Assembly (NCBI GenBank): GCA_018000455.1
Contig: JAGNJW010000002.1
Location: forward strand, 62,001-126,000
Source: Acidobacteriota bacterium
GTDB taxonomy: Bacteria > Acidobacteriota > Vicinamibacteria > Vicinamibacterales > UBA2999
DNA length: 64,000 bases
Reading direction: 5' to 3'
In this document: positions 33,987 through 42,238 of the stretch, in pieces
Layout: every line of letters begins with the position of its first letter
How positions within the stretch are numbered: the stretch's first letter is position 1
The notes under the pieces: generated by a model
Database searches by the model: none
Seen by the model: only the letters and a program-made list of their open reading frames with translations
Told to the model about the DNA's origin: nothing
Position numbers and translations under genes: made by a program

Positions 33987-36320
33987 ATGTCACACGACAC
34001 CGAGCCGCTGTCGGCCGACACGAGCAGCAAGCTGCTGGATCTGGCCCGTGCCTGTAAGGCCGCGGCGCGCGTCGTGTCGATGTACCCGGCCACCCACCCC
34101 GCCATCCAGGACGCGCTGGCGCGCATCACGTCGGCCGGCACCCGGGCCGTGGCCGACGGTCCGTTCCTCATCACCGTGATGCCGGATACCCTGCTCGTGG
34201 GCGGGCGGTCGCTCGGGCGGCCCGACCAGGCTGTCACCGAGCTGGCCGGGATGCTGCACGCGCACAGCGTCGGCGAACTGAACATCGTGGGGCAGCTCGA
34301 AGCACCGGCCTGGCACGCGTTTCTCGTGCTGATCGCCCAGTCGCCGGCCGACATCCGCGACGAAGGTGGCATCACGCGGGCCTGGGAAGCCGGCGGCGGC
34401 GGCCCGATCGAGGTGCGCCAGATCGACTACGGCGAGGTGCTGCGCGAGCGCGTCGGCAGCGAGAACTCCGACTGGGAGAACATCCTGTCGGCCTATCTGG
34501 CGGGCGAACAGTCCGACCTCGACGACTCCATGCTGTCGACCCTGCTCGAGATCGCCAACGAGCCCCAGCGCCTGGCGGCGTTCGTCGACAGCATCGTCGA
34601 ACGCGGCGAGCAGGAGGGCTACTGGGTCAGCAAACAGAAGGCGCAGCTCGCCAAACTGCTGCAGGCGCTGGCGGCCTTCATCACCCGGTCCGATCCGGGC
34701 CAGCTCGACCGCGTGCTGCGCAACATCGCCAACAGCCTGCCGCGGATGTCGCCCGAGATGGTCACATCGCTGCTCGATGAACCGCGGCCCGTGAACGAGG
34801 ACGGGCAGCCCGACGGTATCGACCTGGCTGCCGAACTGCGTGAGCGCGTCGACGAATCGCTGGTGGCGAAATTCGTTGCCCAGTCGGTGGCGCGCGACCG
34901 GGCCGCCACGGCGCGGCTCGCACAGGCATTTCAGGCCCTCGTCCCCGACCACTCGCAACACGACCGCGTGCTCGATCTGGCTGCCGGCCAGGCCGCCGCC
35001 GGGCCGCTCGGACGCGAGCCGCAGTTCACGGAACTGTGGCGGCAAGCCGCCGACATTCTCTCGTCGTACTCCGACGAGAAGTACATCTCCGAGGACTACG
35101 CGCGCGACCTCAGCCACGCGCGCGTCGTCGCCGTCGAGATGGACAAGATCGGCGACGATCCGCCGGAACGGGTGGCCGCCTGGGTCGCCACCGTGTCTGA
35201 CGACCAGGTGCGGCGGCTCGACCAGCAGGTGCTCGGCGATCTCATCATCGTCGAGTCGCGGCCCGACGAATGGCGCAAGGTATTGGCGTTGGCGCTGGCG
35301 CGCATCGAACAGCTCGTGCTCGTCGGCGACCTGTCGCCCGCCCAGGATCTGCTCGACACGCTGCTCCAGGTATCACGTGACCAGGCCTCGCCGTTCGCGA
35401 TTCCGGCCAAGGAGGGCGTCGCGCGGCTCTCCTCGGGCGACGTGATGACCCACGTGCTGCTGTTCATCCGTCAGGCCGAAGACAACGAGATGCCGCGCGT
35501 GACCCGCCTGTGCCTCTCGCTCGGCCGAGGCGTCGTCGGACGCCTCGTCGACGCGCTGCTCGCCGAGGACGGGGCGCGTAGCATCCGCCGCCTGCGCGAA
35601 GTGCTGATCTCCTTCGGTTCGGCGGCGCGGGCCCGCGTGGCCGAACTCTGCGCGTCACCCAATCCGTCGGTGCGGCGCACCGCGATCGAGCTCGCACGGG
35701 CGATCGGCGGGCCGGAATCGCTGCCGCTCCTCCTCAAGCTGCTCGACGATGAGGAGCTGCAGGTGCAGCGCGACGCGCTCCGGGCGATCGTGCAGACCGG
35801 CACCGACGAGGCGTTCGCCGCCCTGCGCGATGCGCTCACGTCCGGTTCGCAGCGCACCCGCGACATGATCACCGGCTCGCTCAGCACGCTGCGCGACGAA
35901 CGCGCCGTGCCGCTCCTGGCCTTCATCGTGCGACAGGGGCAGACTCGCGGCCGGGCGGAGAAGGTGTTCCTGTCGGCCGTCGAGGCGCTCGGTGCGCTGC
36001 GCGTGTCGAACGACGTCACGATCGCCGCCCTGGTCGCCGCGGCCGGCCGCGGCGACTGGTGGAATCCTTTCCAAGCCAAGCGCCTGCGTGAGGCCGCGGT
36101 CAAGGCGTTGCGGACGATTGGCTCGCCGAATACCTTCGCGGCGCTCGAGATCCTGGCGCGGTCGGGGGCATACGGTGCCAAGGGCGCGGCGCGGGCAGCG
36201 CTGGTGAGCGTGCCGCGGACGGCGTCCGCGACTGCGGATGCTGCTACCCCCGACGACGCAACGATGGCCCCGGCCGACAACGCGCCGGCTCCATCCGATT
36301 CCGAGAGGAGTGAGTCGTGA
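33987..36320 (+). CDS. HEAT-repeat protein with an HD-GYP-partner-type N-terminal module
   Basis: A 777-residue protein with no signal sequence. Residues about 12-125 form a module with M-Y-P-A-T-H-P-A-I-Q-D-A-L and a following beta segment (F-L-I-T-V-M-P-D-T-L-L-V-G-G). The same layout occurs at the N-terminus of the next gene. The middle (about 150-540) is helical. The C-terminal third (about 540-740) carries HEAT-like repeats (P-S-V-R-R-T-A-I-E-L-A-R-A-I-G-G and L-P-L-L-L-K-L-L-D-D-E-E-L-Q-V-Q). HEAT arrays usually bind other proteins. The stop overlaps the HD-GYP gene by four bases, so the two probably work together. Molecular role unknown. Confidence 0.78.
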   Translation: MSHDTEPLSADTSSKLLDLARACKAAARVVSMYPATHPAIQDALARITSAGTRAVADGPFLITVMPDTLLVGGRSLGRPDQAVTELAGMLHAHSVGELNIVGQLEAPAWHAFLVLIAQSPADIRDEGGITRAWEAGGGGPIEVRQIDYGEVLRERVGSENSDWENILSAYLAGEQSDLDDSMLSTLLEIANEPQRLAAFVDSIVERGEQEGYWVSKQKAQLAKLLQALAAFITRSDPGQLDRVLRNIANSLPRMSPEMVTSLLDEPRPVNEDGQPDGIDLAAELRERVDESLVAKFVAQSVARDRAATARLAQAFQALVPDHSQHDRVLDLAAGQAAAGPLGREPQFTELWRQAADILSSYSDEKYISEDYARDLSHARVVAVEMDKIGDDPPERVAAWVATVSDDQVRRLDQQVLGDLIIVESRPDEWRKVLALALARIEQLVLVGDLSPAQDLLDTLLQVSRDQASPFAIPAKEGVARLSSGDVMTHVLLFIRQAEDNEMPRVTRLCLSLGRGVVGRLVDALLAEDGARSIRRLREVLISFGSAARARVAELCASPNPSVRRTAIELARAIGGPESLPLLLKLLDDEELQVQRDALRAIVQTGTDEAFAALRDALTSGSQRTRDMITGSLSTLRDERAVPLLAFIVRQGQTRGRAEKVFLSAVEALGALRVSNDVTIAALVAAAGRGDWWNPFQAKRLREAAVKALRTIGSPNTFAALEILARSGAYGAKGAARAALVSVPRTASATADAATPDDATMAPADNAPAPSDSERSES

Positions 36321-37708
36321 GCGATGCTGCACGTCAGCTGCGGCAGGCTGACGAATTCATACGCCGGCTGACCGCGGCGGTCCGCGCCAATCAGCTCTAT
36401 GCGCCCTCGCATCCCCTGGCCGGCCGCGCCCTCAAGGCCATGGGCGAATCGGCGAACCAGATGCTGGTCGACGACGCCAGCCTGGCCGTCGGCTTCATCG
36501 AGAACGAAGTGGTGGTCGGCGAAATCCCGCTGGTGCATGCCGGCGAGGCGTTCTCGGAACTGCTGCGTCGCGTGCGCCAGGTGGGGATCGAGCGAATCAC
36601 CTTCGACCGCGGCGTCTCGACCGAGCAGCTGGCGCTGCTCATCGAAACGCTCGCGCACCCGGAGCGCGCCGGCGTCACCGCGGCCGGTCAGATTCCAGAT
36701 CCGCTGGCCGTGCTCGGTGCGCTCACGCACGTTCGCGTCGGCCGCCTCACGCTCGACGAACGGGTCGAAGCCTCGGCCGCCGACGTGGCGACGATCCGCC
36801 GGCTCTACACCGACGGCGTCTCGATTGCCGGCGCCCTGTGGGAGATGACGCAGAAGGAGGGGATGCCCGATCCCAACCAGGCCAAGCAGTTGGTCGATTC
36901 GCTGGCCCAGGCCGTCGCCCAGAATCGCACCGCACTCATGGCGCTCACCGCGCTGAAGGACTACGACAACTACACCTTCACGCACATGGTGAACGTCTCG
37001 ATCCTGGTCATGGCCCAGGCCCGCAGCCTCGGCATCGACGGGACGCTGCTGCGTGAATTCGGACTGGCCGCCCTGATGCACGACATCGGCAAGGTGCGGA
37101 CGCCGCTCGAGATCCTGACCAAACCCGACCGCCTGACCGACTCCGAGTTCGCGATCATGCGGATGCATGTCGTCGACGGCGCCGAGATCCTGCGACGGAC
37201 ACCGGAGATTCCGGCCCTGGCCCCGGTGGTCGCCTTCGAACATCACTTGCGCATCGACGGCTCGGGCTATCCGATGGGCGTTAAGCGCGCTTCGCTCAAC
37301 CTCGGCACCATGCTGTGCAGCATCTCGGACGTCTACGACGCGATGCGCTCGCAGCGCGCCTACCAGGGGGCCCACGCCACCGACCGCATCCTCGCCGTGC
37401 TGCAGAAGAGCGACGGCCTGCACTTCGACCAGCATCTCGTGCGACGCTTCTCGCAGCTCATGGGGCTGTACCCACCGGGCAACATGGTGCGTCTCGACAC
37501 CGGCCACGTCGGCGTCGTCATCCGGACCTTCGCGCCCGACCCGCGACGGCCACGCGTGCGCGTCATCATCGACGCGGCGGGCACGCGGTTGGCGCGGCCA
37601 TTCGATGTGAATCTGTGGGACGTGGACACCGACACGGCCGGTCCCCAGGCCATCGTGGCGCCCGTCGATGCGAAGGACTTCGGCATCGACCCGCTCACGT
37701 ATCTGTGA
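36317..37708 (+). CDS. HD-GYP domain protein (c-di-GMP phosphodiesterase family)
   Basis: A 463-residue cytoplasmic protein. Residues about 1-120 form the module shared with the HEAT-repeat gene (L-Y-A-P-S-H-P-L-A-G-R-A-L). An HD-GYP domain covers about 210-400: the HD pair at 255-256 in L-M-H-D-I-G-K, and H-H-L-R-I-D-G-S-G-Y-P at 309-319. The usual H-H-E-R has Leu for Glu. The family cleaves c-di-GMP to pGpG or GMP, and the metal residues seem intact, so activity is plausible. The C-terminus (about 400-463) is a small beta-rich segment. The gene overlaps its upstream neighbour. Confidence 0.9.
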   Translation: MSDAARQLRQADEFIRRLTAAVRANQLYAPSHPLAGRALKAMGESANQMLVDDASLAVGFIENEVVVGEIPLVHAGEAFSELLRRVRQVGIERITFDRGVSTEQLALLIETLAHPERAGVTAAGQIPDPLAVLGALTHVRVGRLTLDERVEASAADVATIRRLYTDGVSIAGALWEMTQKEGMPDPNQAKQLVDSLAQAVAQNRTALMALTALKDYDNYTFTHMVNVSILVMAQARSLGIDGTLLREFGLAALMHDIGKVRTPLEILTKPDRLTDSEFAIMRMHVVDGAEILRRTPEIPALAPVVAFEHHLRIDGSGYPMGVKRASLNLGTMLCSISDVYDAMRSQRAYQGAHATDRILAVLQKSDGLHFDQHLVRRFSQLMGLYPPGNMVRLDTGHVGVVIRTFAPDPRRPRVRVIIDAAGTRLARPFDVNLWDVDTDTAGPQAIVAPVDAKDFGIDPLTYL

Positions 37709-37728
37709 GATCGGCAGGCTTCCGACCC

Positions 37729-39405
37729 ATGCACATTTCCGCTCGCTTCTGCCGGCGTCTGACCGCGTCGGCACTCGCCGTCACGGCCCTCGCGGGCCTG
37801 GTGGCGCTGTGGCCTGCCTACGCCGACCAGTCGTCGGTGACGCGCCGCCCGGCACTGGTCGTCGTCGTCGTCGTCGACCAGATGCGTGCCGAGTTCCTCA
37901 CCCGCTACGCCCGGCTCTGGAGCAGCGGCTTCAAGCGTCTGCTCGAACAGGGCGCCGTCTACGATCAGACGTTCTACCCGTACTTGAACACGGTCACCTG
38001 CGTGGGCCACGCCACGATTGGCACGGGCGCCTGGCCGAAGACGCACGGCATCATCCTCAACCAGTGGTACCGCCGCGATCTCGGAGCCATGCGCGCCTGC
38101 ACGGTGGATCCCTCCGCGATCACGTTCAACTACGGCGGGGCGAAGGGCGGTGAAGGTCACAGCGCGGTGGCGCTGAAGGTGCCGACGCTCGCCGAACGGA
38201 TGAAGATCGAGTGGCCGACGTCGCGAGCGGTCACGATGTCTCTCAAACCACGCTCGGCGATCATGATGGCCGGCAAGAACGCCACGGCCGTGACCTGGCT
38301 GAGCGGCGACGGCTGGCAGACCTCCAGTGCTTACGGCGGTGGACGGCCCGAGCTGGTCCGTTTCCTCGACCAGCAGCCGTTCACGAACGACCGGGACAAG
38401 GTCTGGGATCGGCTCCTCCCGGCCACGGCCTACAGCGGTGTCGACGACGGCGTGGGCGAACGCCCCACGACCGGACGAACGAGGGTCTTCCCGCATCAGC
38501 TGTCGGGCAACACGACTGGCGCCTTCCAGGAACTCTGGGAGGAGAGCCCATACTCCGACGCTTATCTCGGCGCGATGGCGGCCGCCGCCGTGCGCGACTT
38601 CCAGCTCGGACAGCGCGGCGTCACCGACTTCCTGGGCGTGAGTTTTTCCGCCACCGATCTGGTCGGTCATTCCTTCGGGCCTGACAGTCACGAAGTGCAG
38701 GACGTGCTGGCCCGGCTCGACGGCACGCTCGGGACGCTGCTGGAACGGCTCGACGCAGAGGTCGGACGCGACGGCTACGTGCTGGCGCTGTCGGCCGATC
38801 ATGGCGTGGCGACGGTGCCGGAAGCGGCCCGCGCCACCGGCCAGTCGGCGGGACGCGTGCCGCTCGGCGCGGTACGCGACACGGTGGACAAGGCGCTGGC
38901 AGCGCTCGGTACCGGACCGCACGTGGCCCGCGCGGAGTACACGCAGGTCTACCTCACGCGCCAAGCGCGTGCCCAGGCCACGGCGGCCACCATGGCGCCG
39001 GCGATTGCAGGTCTTCGCGCCATGCCGGGCATCCTGGCCGCGGTATGGAACGGCGATCTGGACGCTCCGAACGCCGCTGTCGCTCCCAACCTCCTCGAGG
39101 CGATCCGCGCCGGCTATGTCCCCGACAGCAGCGGCGATATCACGATCGTGCCGAAGCCCGGTTGGATCCTCGTCATCGGCAGCAGTCCGAACGGCGGCGA
39201 CGGCACGACTCACGGCTCGCCGCACGTCTACGATCAGCACGTGCCGCTCATCTTTCTCGGCCAGCCGTTCCAGCCCGGACACTACGGCGTGCGGGCCACG
39301 CCCGCCGACCTGGCGCCGACGCTCGCCGCCACGATCGGCGTGCCGATGTCCGACGTCGAGGGCCGACCGCTCGTCGACGTGAGCCGCCGGGCGCCGCCAC
39401 GATAG
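37729..39405 (+). CDS. PafA-type alkaline phosphatase
   Basis: A 558-residue exported phosphatase of the alkaline phosphatase superfamily. The signal peptide ends near A-Y-A-D at residue 33. The residues expected of PafA are all here: metal ligand Asp50 in V-V-D-Q-M-R, nucleophile Thr90 in N-T-V-T-C-V-G-H-A-T, Asn111 in I-I-L-N-Q-W-Y, and Lys173 and Arg175 in S-L-K-P-R-S-A. S-A-D-H-G and a C-terminal His region (Y-D-Q-H-V-P-L) complete the metal site. The Thr-to-Asn and Thr-to-Lys distances of 21 and 83 match what I recall for PafA. It probably releases phosphate from monoesters in the periplasm. The start ATG 37729 is the only one giving a signal peptide. Confidence 0.88.
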   Translation: MHISARFCRRLTASALAVTALAGLVALWPAYADQSSVTRRPALVVVVVVDQMRAEFLTRYARLWSSGFKRLLEQGAVYDQTFYPYLNTVTCVGHATIGTGAWPKTHGIILNQWYRRDLGAMRACTVDPSAITFNYGGAKGGEGHSAVALKVPTLAERMKIEWPTSRAVTMSLKPRSAIMMAGKNATAVTWLSGDGWQTSSAYGGGRPELVRFLDQQPFTNDRDKVWDRLLPATAYSGVDDGVGERPTTGRTRVFPHQLSGNTTGAFQELWEESPYSDAYLGAMAAAAVRDFQLGQRGVTDFLGVSFSATDLVGHSFGPDSHEVQDVLARLDGTLGTLLERLDAEVGRDGYVLALSADHGVATVPEAARATGQSAGRVPLGAVRDTVDKALAALGTGPHVARAEYTQVYLTRQARAQATAATMAPAIAGLRAMPGILAAVWNGDLDAPNAAVAPNLLEAIRAGYVPDSSGDITIVPKPGWILVIGSSPNGGDGTTHGSPHVYDQHVPLIFLGQPFQPGHYGVRATPADLAPTLAATIGVPMSDVEGRPLVDVSRRAPPR

Positions 39406-39447
39406 AATCGAATGCCCCTGCCCCTGTCGCCGCGAGGATCGTTGGCC

Positions 39448-41028
39448 ATGACACCATCCGCTCGACGTGCCACCACGTCGTTCATCCTGGCTGCCGGGGC
39501 GCTGACACTCGCCGTGGCCGTGCCCTCGGGCCGCCAGACCGACACCACCCGCCTCGGCCGAAGGCTCCTCGAGCGGGCGGCGCTGCCGGGAATCGACCGC
39601 GGGCTGGCGCCCGACACCGGCCCGATCGACCCGCTGGATCGCGTCCGGCGTGCGGAACTCATCACCGACGCCGCTGGCGAGCCCCGTGCGCGCTATGCCC
39701 ACGGCTCGGTCATCGTCAAGTTCCGCGATGACACCGTCACGGTCCGCCAGGCGGCGCTCAAGGCCGTGGCCGGTCAGCACCTGGCGCGTCCTTCGTGGGC
39801 CGACTTCGAGGTGATGTCGATTCCGGTCGAGGCAGATCCCGAGGCCGCGGCCACGTTGCTCGCGGCCCTGCCCGACGTCGAGTACGCCCAGGCGCGGTAT
39901 CGCAATCATGCGATGTTCAAGCCTACCGACCCGCTCTATTCACTGCAGTGGAACTTCCCCGCCATCGACATGGAGCGCGCCTGGGACATCAACGCCGGCG
40001 GGTCGAGCAGCGTGACGGTGGCCGTGCTCGACAGCGGCGTAGCGTTCCGCGACGCCGTGGTGCGCTACAACGCCACCCCCTTCCGGCTGGAAGCGGGCGG
40101 TCCGGTGTTTCCGGCGCTCGGTCTGGTCGACGTGCCGTTTGCCGGCGCCCCGGATCTGGGCCCCGCCTCGCGCTTCGTCGCGCCGCGAGATTTTGTCTGG
40201 GACGACGACCTGCCGCTCGATCTCGACGGCCACGGCACGCACGTCGCCGGCACGATCGGCCAGACCACGAACAACGGCATCGGCGGGGCTGGCATGGCCT
40301 TCAACGTGCGCATCATGCCGGTGAAGGTCATCGACGAAGTGTGGGACTTCATCTTCGACAGTCCCAACTTCGGCAGCGACGACACCGTAGCCCAGGGCAT
40401 CCGCTACGCGGCCGACAACGGTGCCCACGTCATCAACATGAGCATCGGACGCGAGACGGGCGGGGCGGCGCCGGCCATCGAGGCCGCCGTGCGCTACGCC
40501 GTGTCGAAGGGGGCCTTTGTCGCCATCGCCGCCGGCAACGACGGCGACGGTGAGAACCGGGCCAACCGCGCCGCTGATTTCGCGGCCGGCATCGACGGCG
40601 CCGTGGCGGTGGCCGCCGTCGGCCGCGGGCTCGACCGTGCCTACTACTCGACCACCGGCAGTTACGTCGAAATCGCGGCGCCAGGCGGCGACTCACGACA
40701 GGCCGGGAGCTCGCGCGAGGGCGGCATCCTCCAGCAGATGGTCGATCAGGATCTCGTCAACACGTTCACGCTGGCACCGGCCCTCTTCCGCGCCCCGCGT
40801 TTCGACGTGTTCAGCTACTTCTTCCTGCAGGGCACGTCGATGGCGACGCCGCACGTGGCCGGCTTCGCGGCGCTGCTGCGCCAGCAGGGCCTCACGAACC
40901 CCGCCGCGATCGAAGCAGCGATGAAGCAGTTCGCCACCGACCGTGGCGCCACCGGCCGTGACGACGTCTACGGCGCCGGCCTGATCAATCCTCGCGCCAC
41001 GCTCCGTGGCCTCGGCCTGGCGCGCTAG
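39448..41028 (+). CDS. secreted subtilisin-family serine protease
   Basis: A 526-residue S8 protease. A signal peptide (F-I-L-A-A-G-A-L-T-L-A-V) is followed by a propeptide (about 65-145, with V-I-V-K-F-R-D-D) and the catalytic domain. The triad is visible: Asp in V-L-D-S-G-V, His in D-G-H-G-T-H-V-A-G, and Ser in G-T-S-M-A-T-P-H-V-A-G, with oxyanion Asn in A-A-G-N-D-G. I start at ATG 39448, which has GAGGA nine bases upstream at 39434-39438; ATG 39412 lacks such a site. It is probably secreted and ends near the outer-membrane gene 10 bases on. Confidence 0.93.
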   Translation: MTPSARRATTSFILAAGALTLAVAVPSGRQTDTTRLGRRLLERAALPGIDRGLAPDTGPIDPLDRVRRAELITDAAGEPRARYAHGSVIVKFRDDTVTVRQAALKAVAGQHLARPSWADFEVMSIPVEADPEAAATLLAALPDVEYAQARYRNHAMFKPTDPLYSLQWNFPAIDMERAWDINAGGSSSVTVAVLDSGVAFRDAVVRYNATPFRLEAGGPVFPALGLVDVPFAGAPDLGPASRFVAPRDFVWDDDLPLDLDGHGTHVAGTIGQTTNNGIGGAGMAFNVRIMPVKVIDEVWDFIFDSPNFGSDDTVAQGIRYAADNGAHVINMSIGRETGGAAPAIEAAVRYAVSKGAFVAIAAGNDGDGENRANRAADFAAGIDGAVAVAAVGRGLDRAYYSTTGSYVEIAAPGGDSRQAGSSREGGILQQMVDQDLVNTFTLAPALFRAPRFDVFSYFFLQGTSMATPHVAGFAALLRQQGLTNPAAIEAAMKQFATDRGATGRDDVYGAGLINPRATLRGLGLAR

Positions 41029-41038
41029 GGAACCGGTG

Positions 41039-41713
41039 ATGCGCCCCTTACTGCTGGCTCTCGTCCTGCTCGGCGTTGCCACGCCCGCATCCGTCGTGGC
41101 GCAGACTTCGGCCGGCCGGCCGGCCACGCGCCCCCCGCCGGCCTATCCAGACCGTCTCCAGATCCGGCCGTTCGCGGCGGTCGGCACCACCTGGTTCACC
41201 GCGTCGAGCACGTTCAAGGCCGTACTCGGCAGCGGGCAAGGCCAGGACTTCGGTGGCGGTCTCAATCTGACGCAGGGGCCGGCCTATATCGAGCTTGGGG
41301 CCCGACGGTTCCGGAAGAGCGGCGAGCGGGTGTTCGTGACATCTGGCGGCCAGGTGTTCCCACTGGGCATTCCGACCGAGGTCACCATGACGCCGCTCGA
41401 AGTCGCCGCCGGGTGGAGATTCCGCCCGTGGTTCGGCCGCGTGCAGCCCCAACTTGGTGTCGGCTACACGCGCCTGCGGTATCAGGAGACGGCAGACTTC
41501 GCCGAGGCCGGAGACGACGTCGACGAGTCGTTCAACGGCTTTCACCTGATGGGCGGTGCCGAGGTGCGCGTGGCCCGCTGGGTCGGCGTCACCGGCGAGG
41601 TGGTCTGGACCTCGGTCAGTGACGCCATCGGCACGGGCGGCGCCTCGAAAGCCTTCAACGAAGACAACCTTGGCGGCACGAGCCTCCGTCTCAAAATCGT
41701 CATCGGCCGCTGA
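41039..41713 (+). CDS. outer-membrane beta-barrel protein
   Basis: A 224-residue protein with a clear signal peptide (M-R-P-L-L-L-A-L-V-L-L-G-V, ending near V-V-A-Q at about 21) and a beta-rich mature part with alternating hydrophobic strands (V-G-T-T-W-F-T-A-S-S, V-Q-P-Q-L-G-V-G-Y-T-R-L, V-G-V-T-G-E-V-V-W). It resembles small outer-membrane porin-like or OmpW/opacity-type barrels. No enzymatic motif is seen. The gene starts 10 bases after the protease stop, so the two may be co-expressed. Its 3' end is overlapped by the predicted start of the next gene. Confidence 0.7.
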   Translation: MRPLLLALVLLGVATPASVVAQTSAGRPATRPPPAYPDRLQIRPFAAVGTTWFTASSTFKAVLGSGQGQDFGGGLNLTQGPAYIELGARRFRKSGERVFVTSGGQVFPLGIPTEVTMTPLEVAAGWRFRPWFGRVQPQLGVGYTRLRYQETADFAEAGDDVDESFNGFHLMGGAEVRVARWVGVTGEVVWTSVSDAIGTGGASKAFNEDNLGGTSLRLKIVIGR

Positions 41714-42020
41714 CAGCTTCGAGCGGCGCGTGCTCAGCGTGGTGTCACGGGTGCCACCGGGCCGGGTTACCACCTATGGCGATGTCGCCGCGATGGCCGG
41801 TCGTCCGGGGGCGGCACGCGCGGTCGGCAACATCTTGGCTCGGGCCAACCGGCCCGGTCTGCCCTATCACCGCGTGATCGCCGCCGGCGGTGCGCTCGGT
41901 GGTTACAACCAGATCGCCATCAAGCGCGCGCTCCTCGCGGCCGAAGGCATCGAGGTCGGCGAGCGGCGAATCAGGGGCTTCGAACGACTGAGGTGGCTCG
42001 GCCGCCGGACCCGTCCGTAA
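41670..42020 (+). CDS. alkyltransferase-like (ATL) DNA-binding protein
   Basis: A 116-residue (from TTG 41670) protein of the O6-methylguanine-DNA methyltransferase DNA-binding domain family. F-E-R-R-V-L-S-V-V and I-P-type P-P-G-R-V-T-T-Y-G-D-V-A, then A-R-A-V-G-N-I-L-A-R-A-N, are the winged-helix and arginine-finger parts. The active-site motif P-C-H-R-V reads P-Y-H-R-V, so Tyr replaces the alkyl-accepting Cys. It therefore cannot be a suicide methyltransferase. ATL proteins bind alkylated guanine and hand it to nucleotide excision repair. The start is uncertain; GTG 41730 would cut into the domain. Confidence 0.82.
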   Translation: MAARASVSKSSSAADSFERRVLSVVSRVPPGRVTTYGDVAAMAGRPGAARAVGNILARANRPGLPYHRVIAAGGALGGYNQIAIKRALLAAEGIEVGERRIRGFERLRWLGRRTRP

Positions 42021-42238
42021 CGACCAGCCCGTCGGTCACGGCTGGCCCGCCTTCTCCGGTTCCGTTGCACGATCTGCACACGACTGCTGCTGAGTGCTCG
42101 CCCTCTGCGCCCTCCCCGAACCACCCCTCGAGCCGAGCCGCACGATTTCTTGCGACAAGCCGATAACTGGGATGTGACCGCTCATGGGAGGGGTCCTGCG
42201 CCGATGTCCGGCGCCGACATTGCCGAGGGAATACGACC

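Noticed and set aside
35471..37774. 767-codon open frame on the minus strand
   Set aside because: Antisense to the HEAT and HD-GYP genes, both of which have motifs and overlap in a coupled way.
37859..37877. GTC trinucleotide run
   Set aside because: It encodes a valine run in the first beta-strand of the phosphatase and is explained by coding.
37360..39909. 849-codon open frame on the minus strand
   Set aside because: It lies antisense to the PafA-type phosphatase and the protease gene; its product is arginine/histidine/glycine-rich without family motifs, the usual shadow in GC-rich DNA.
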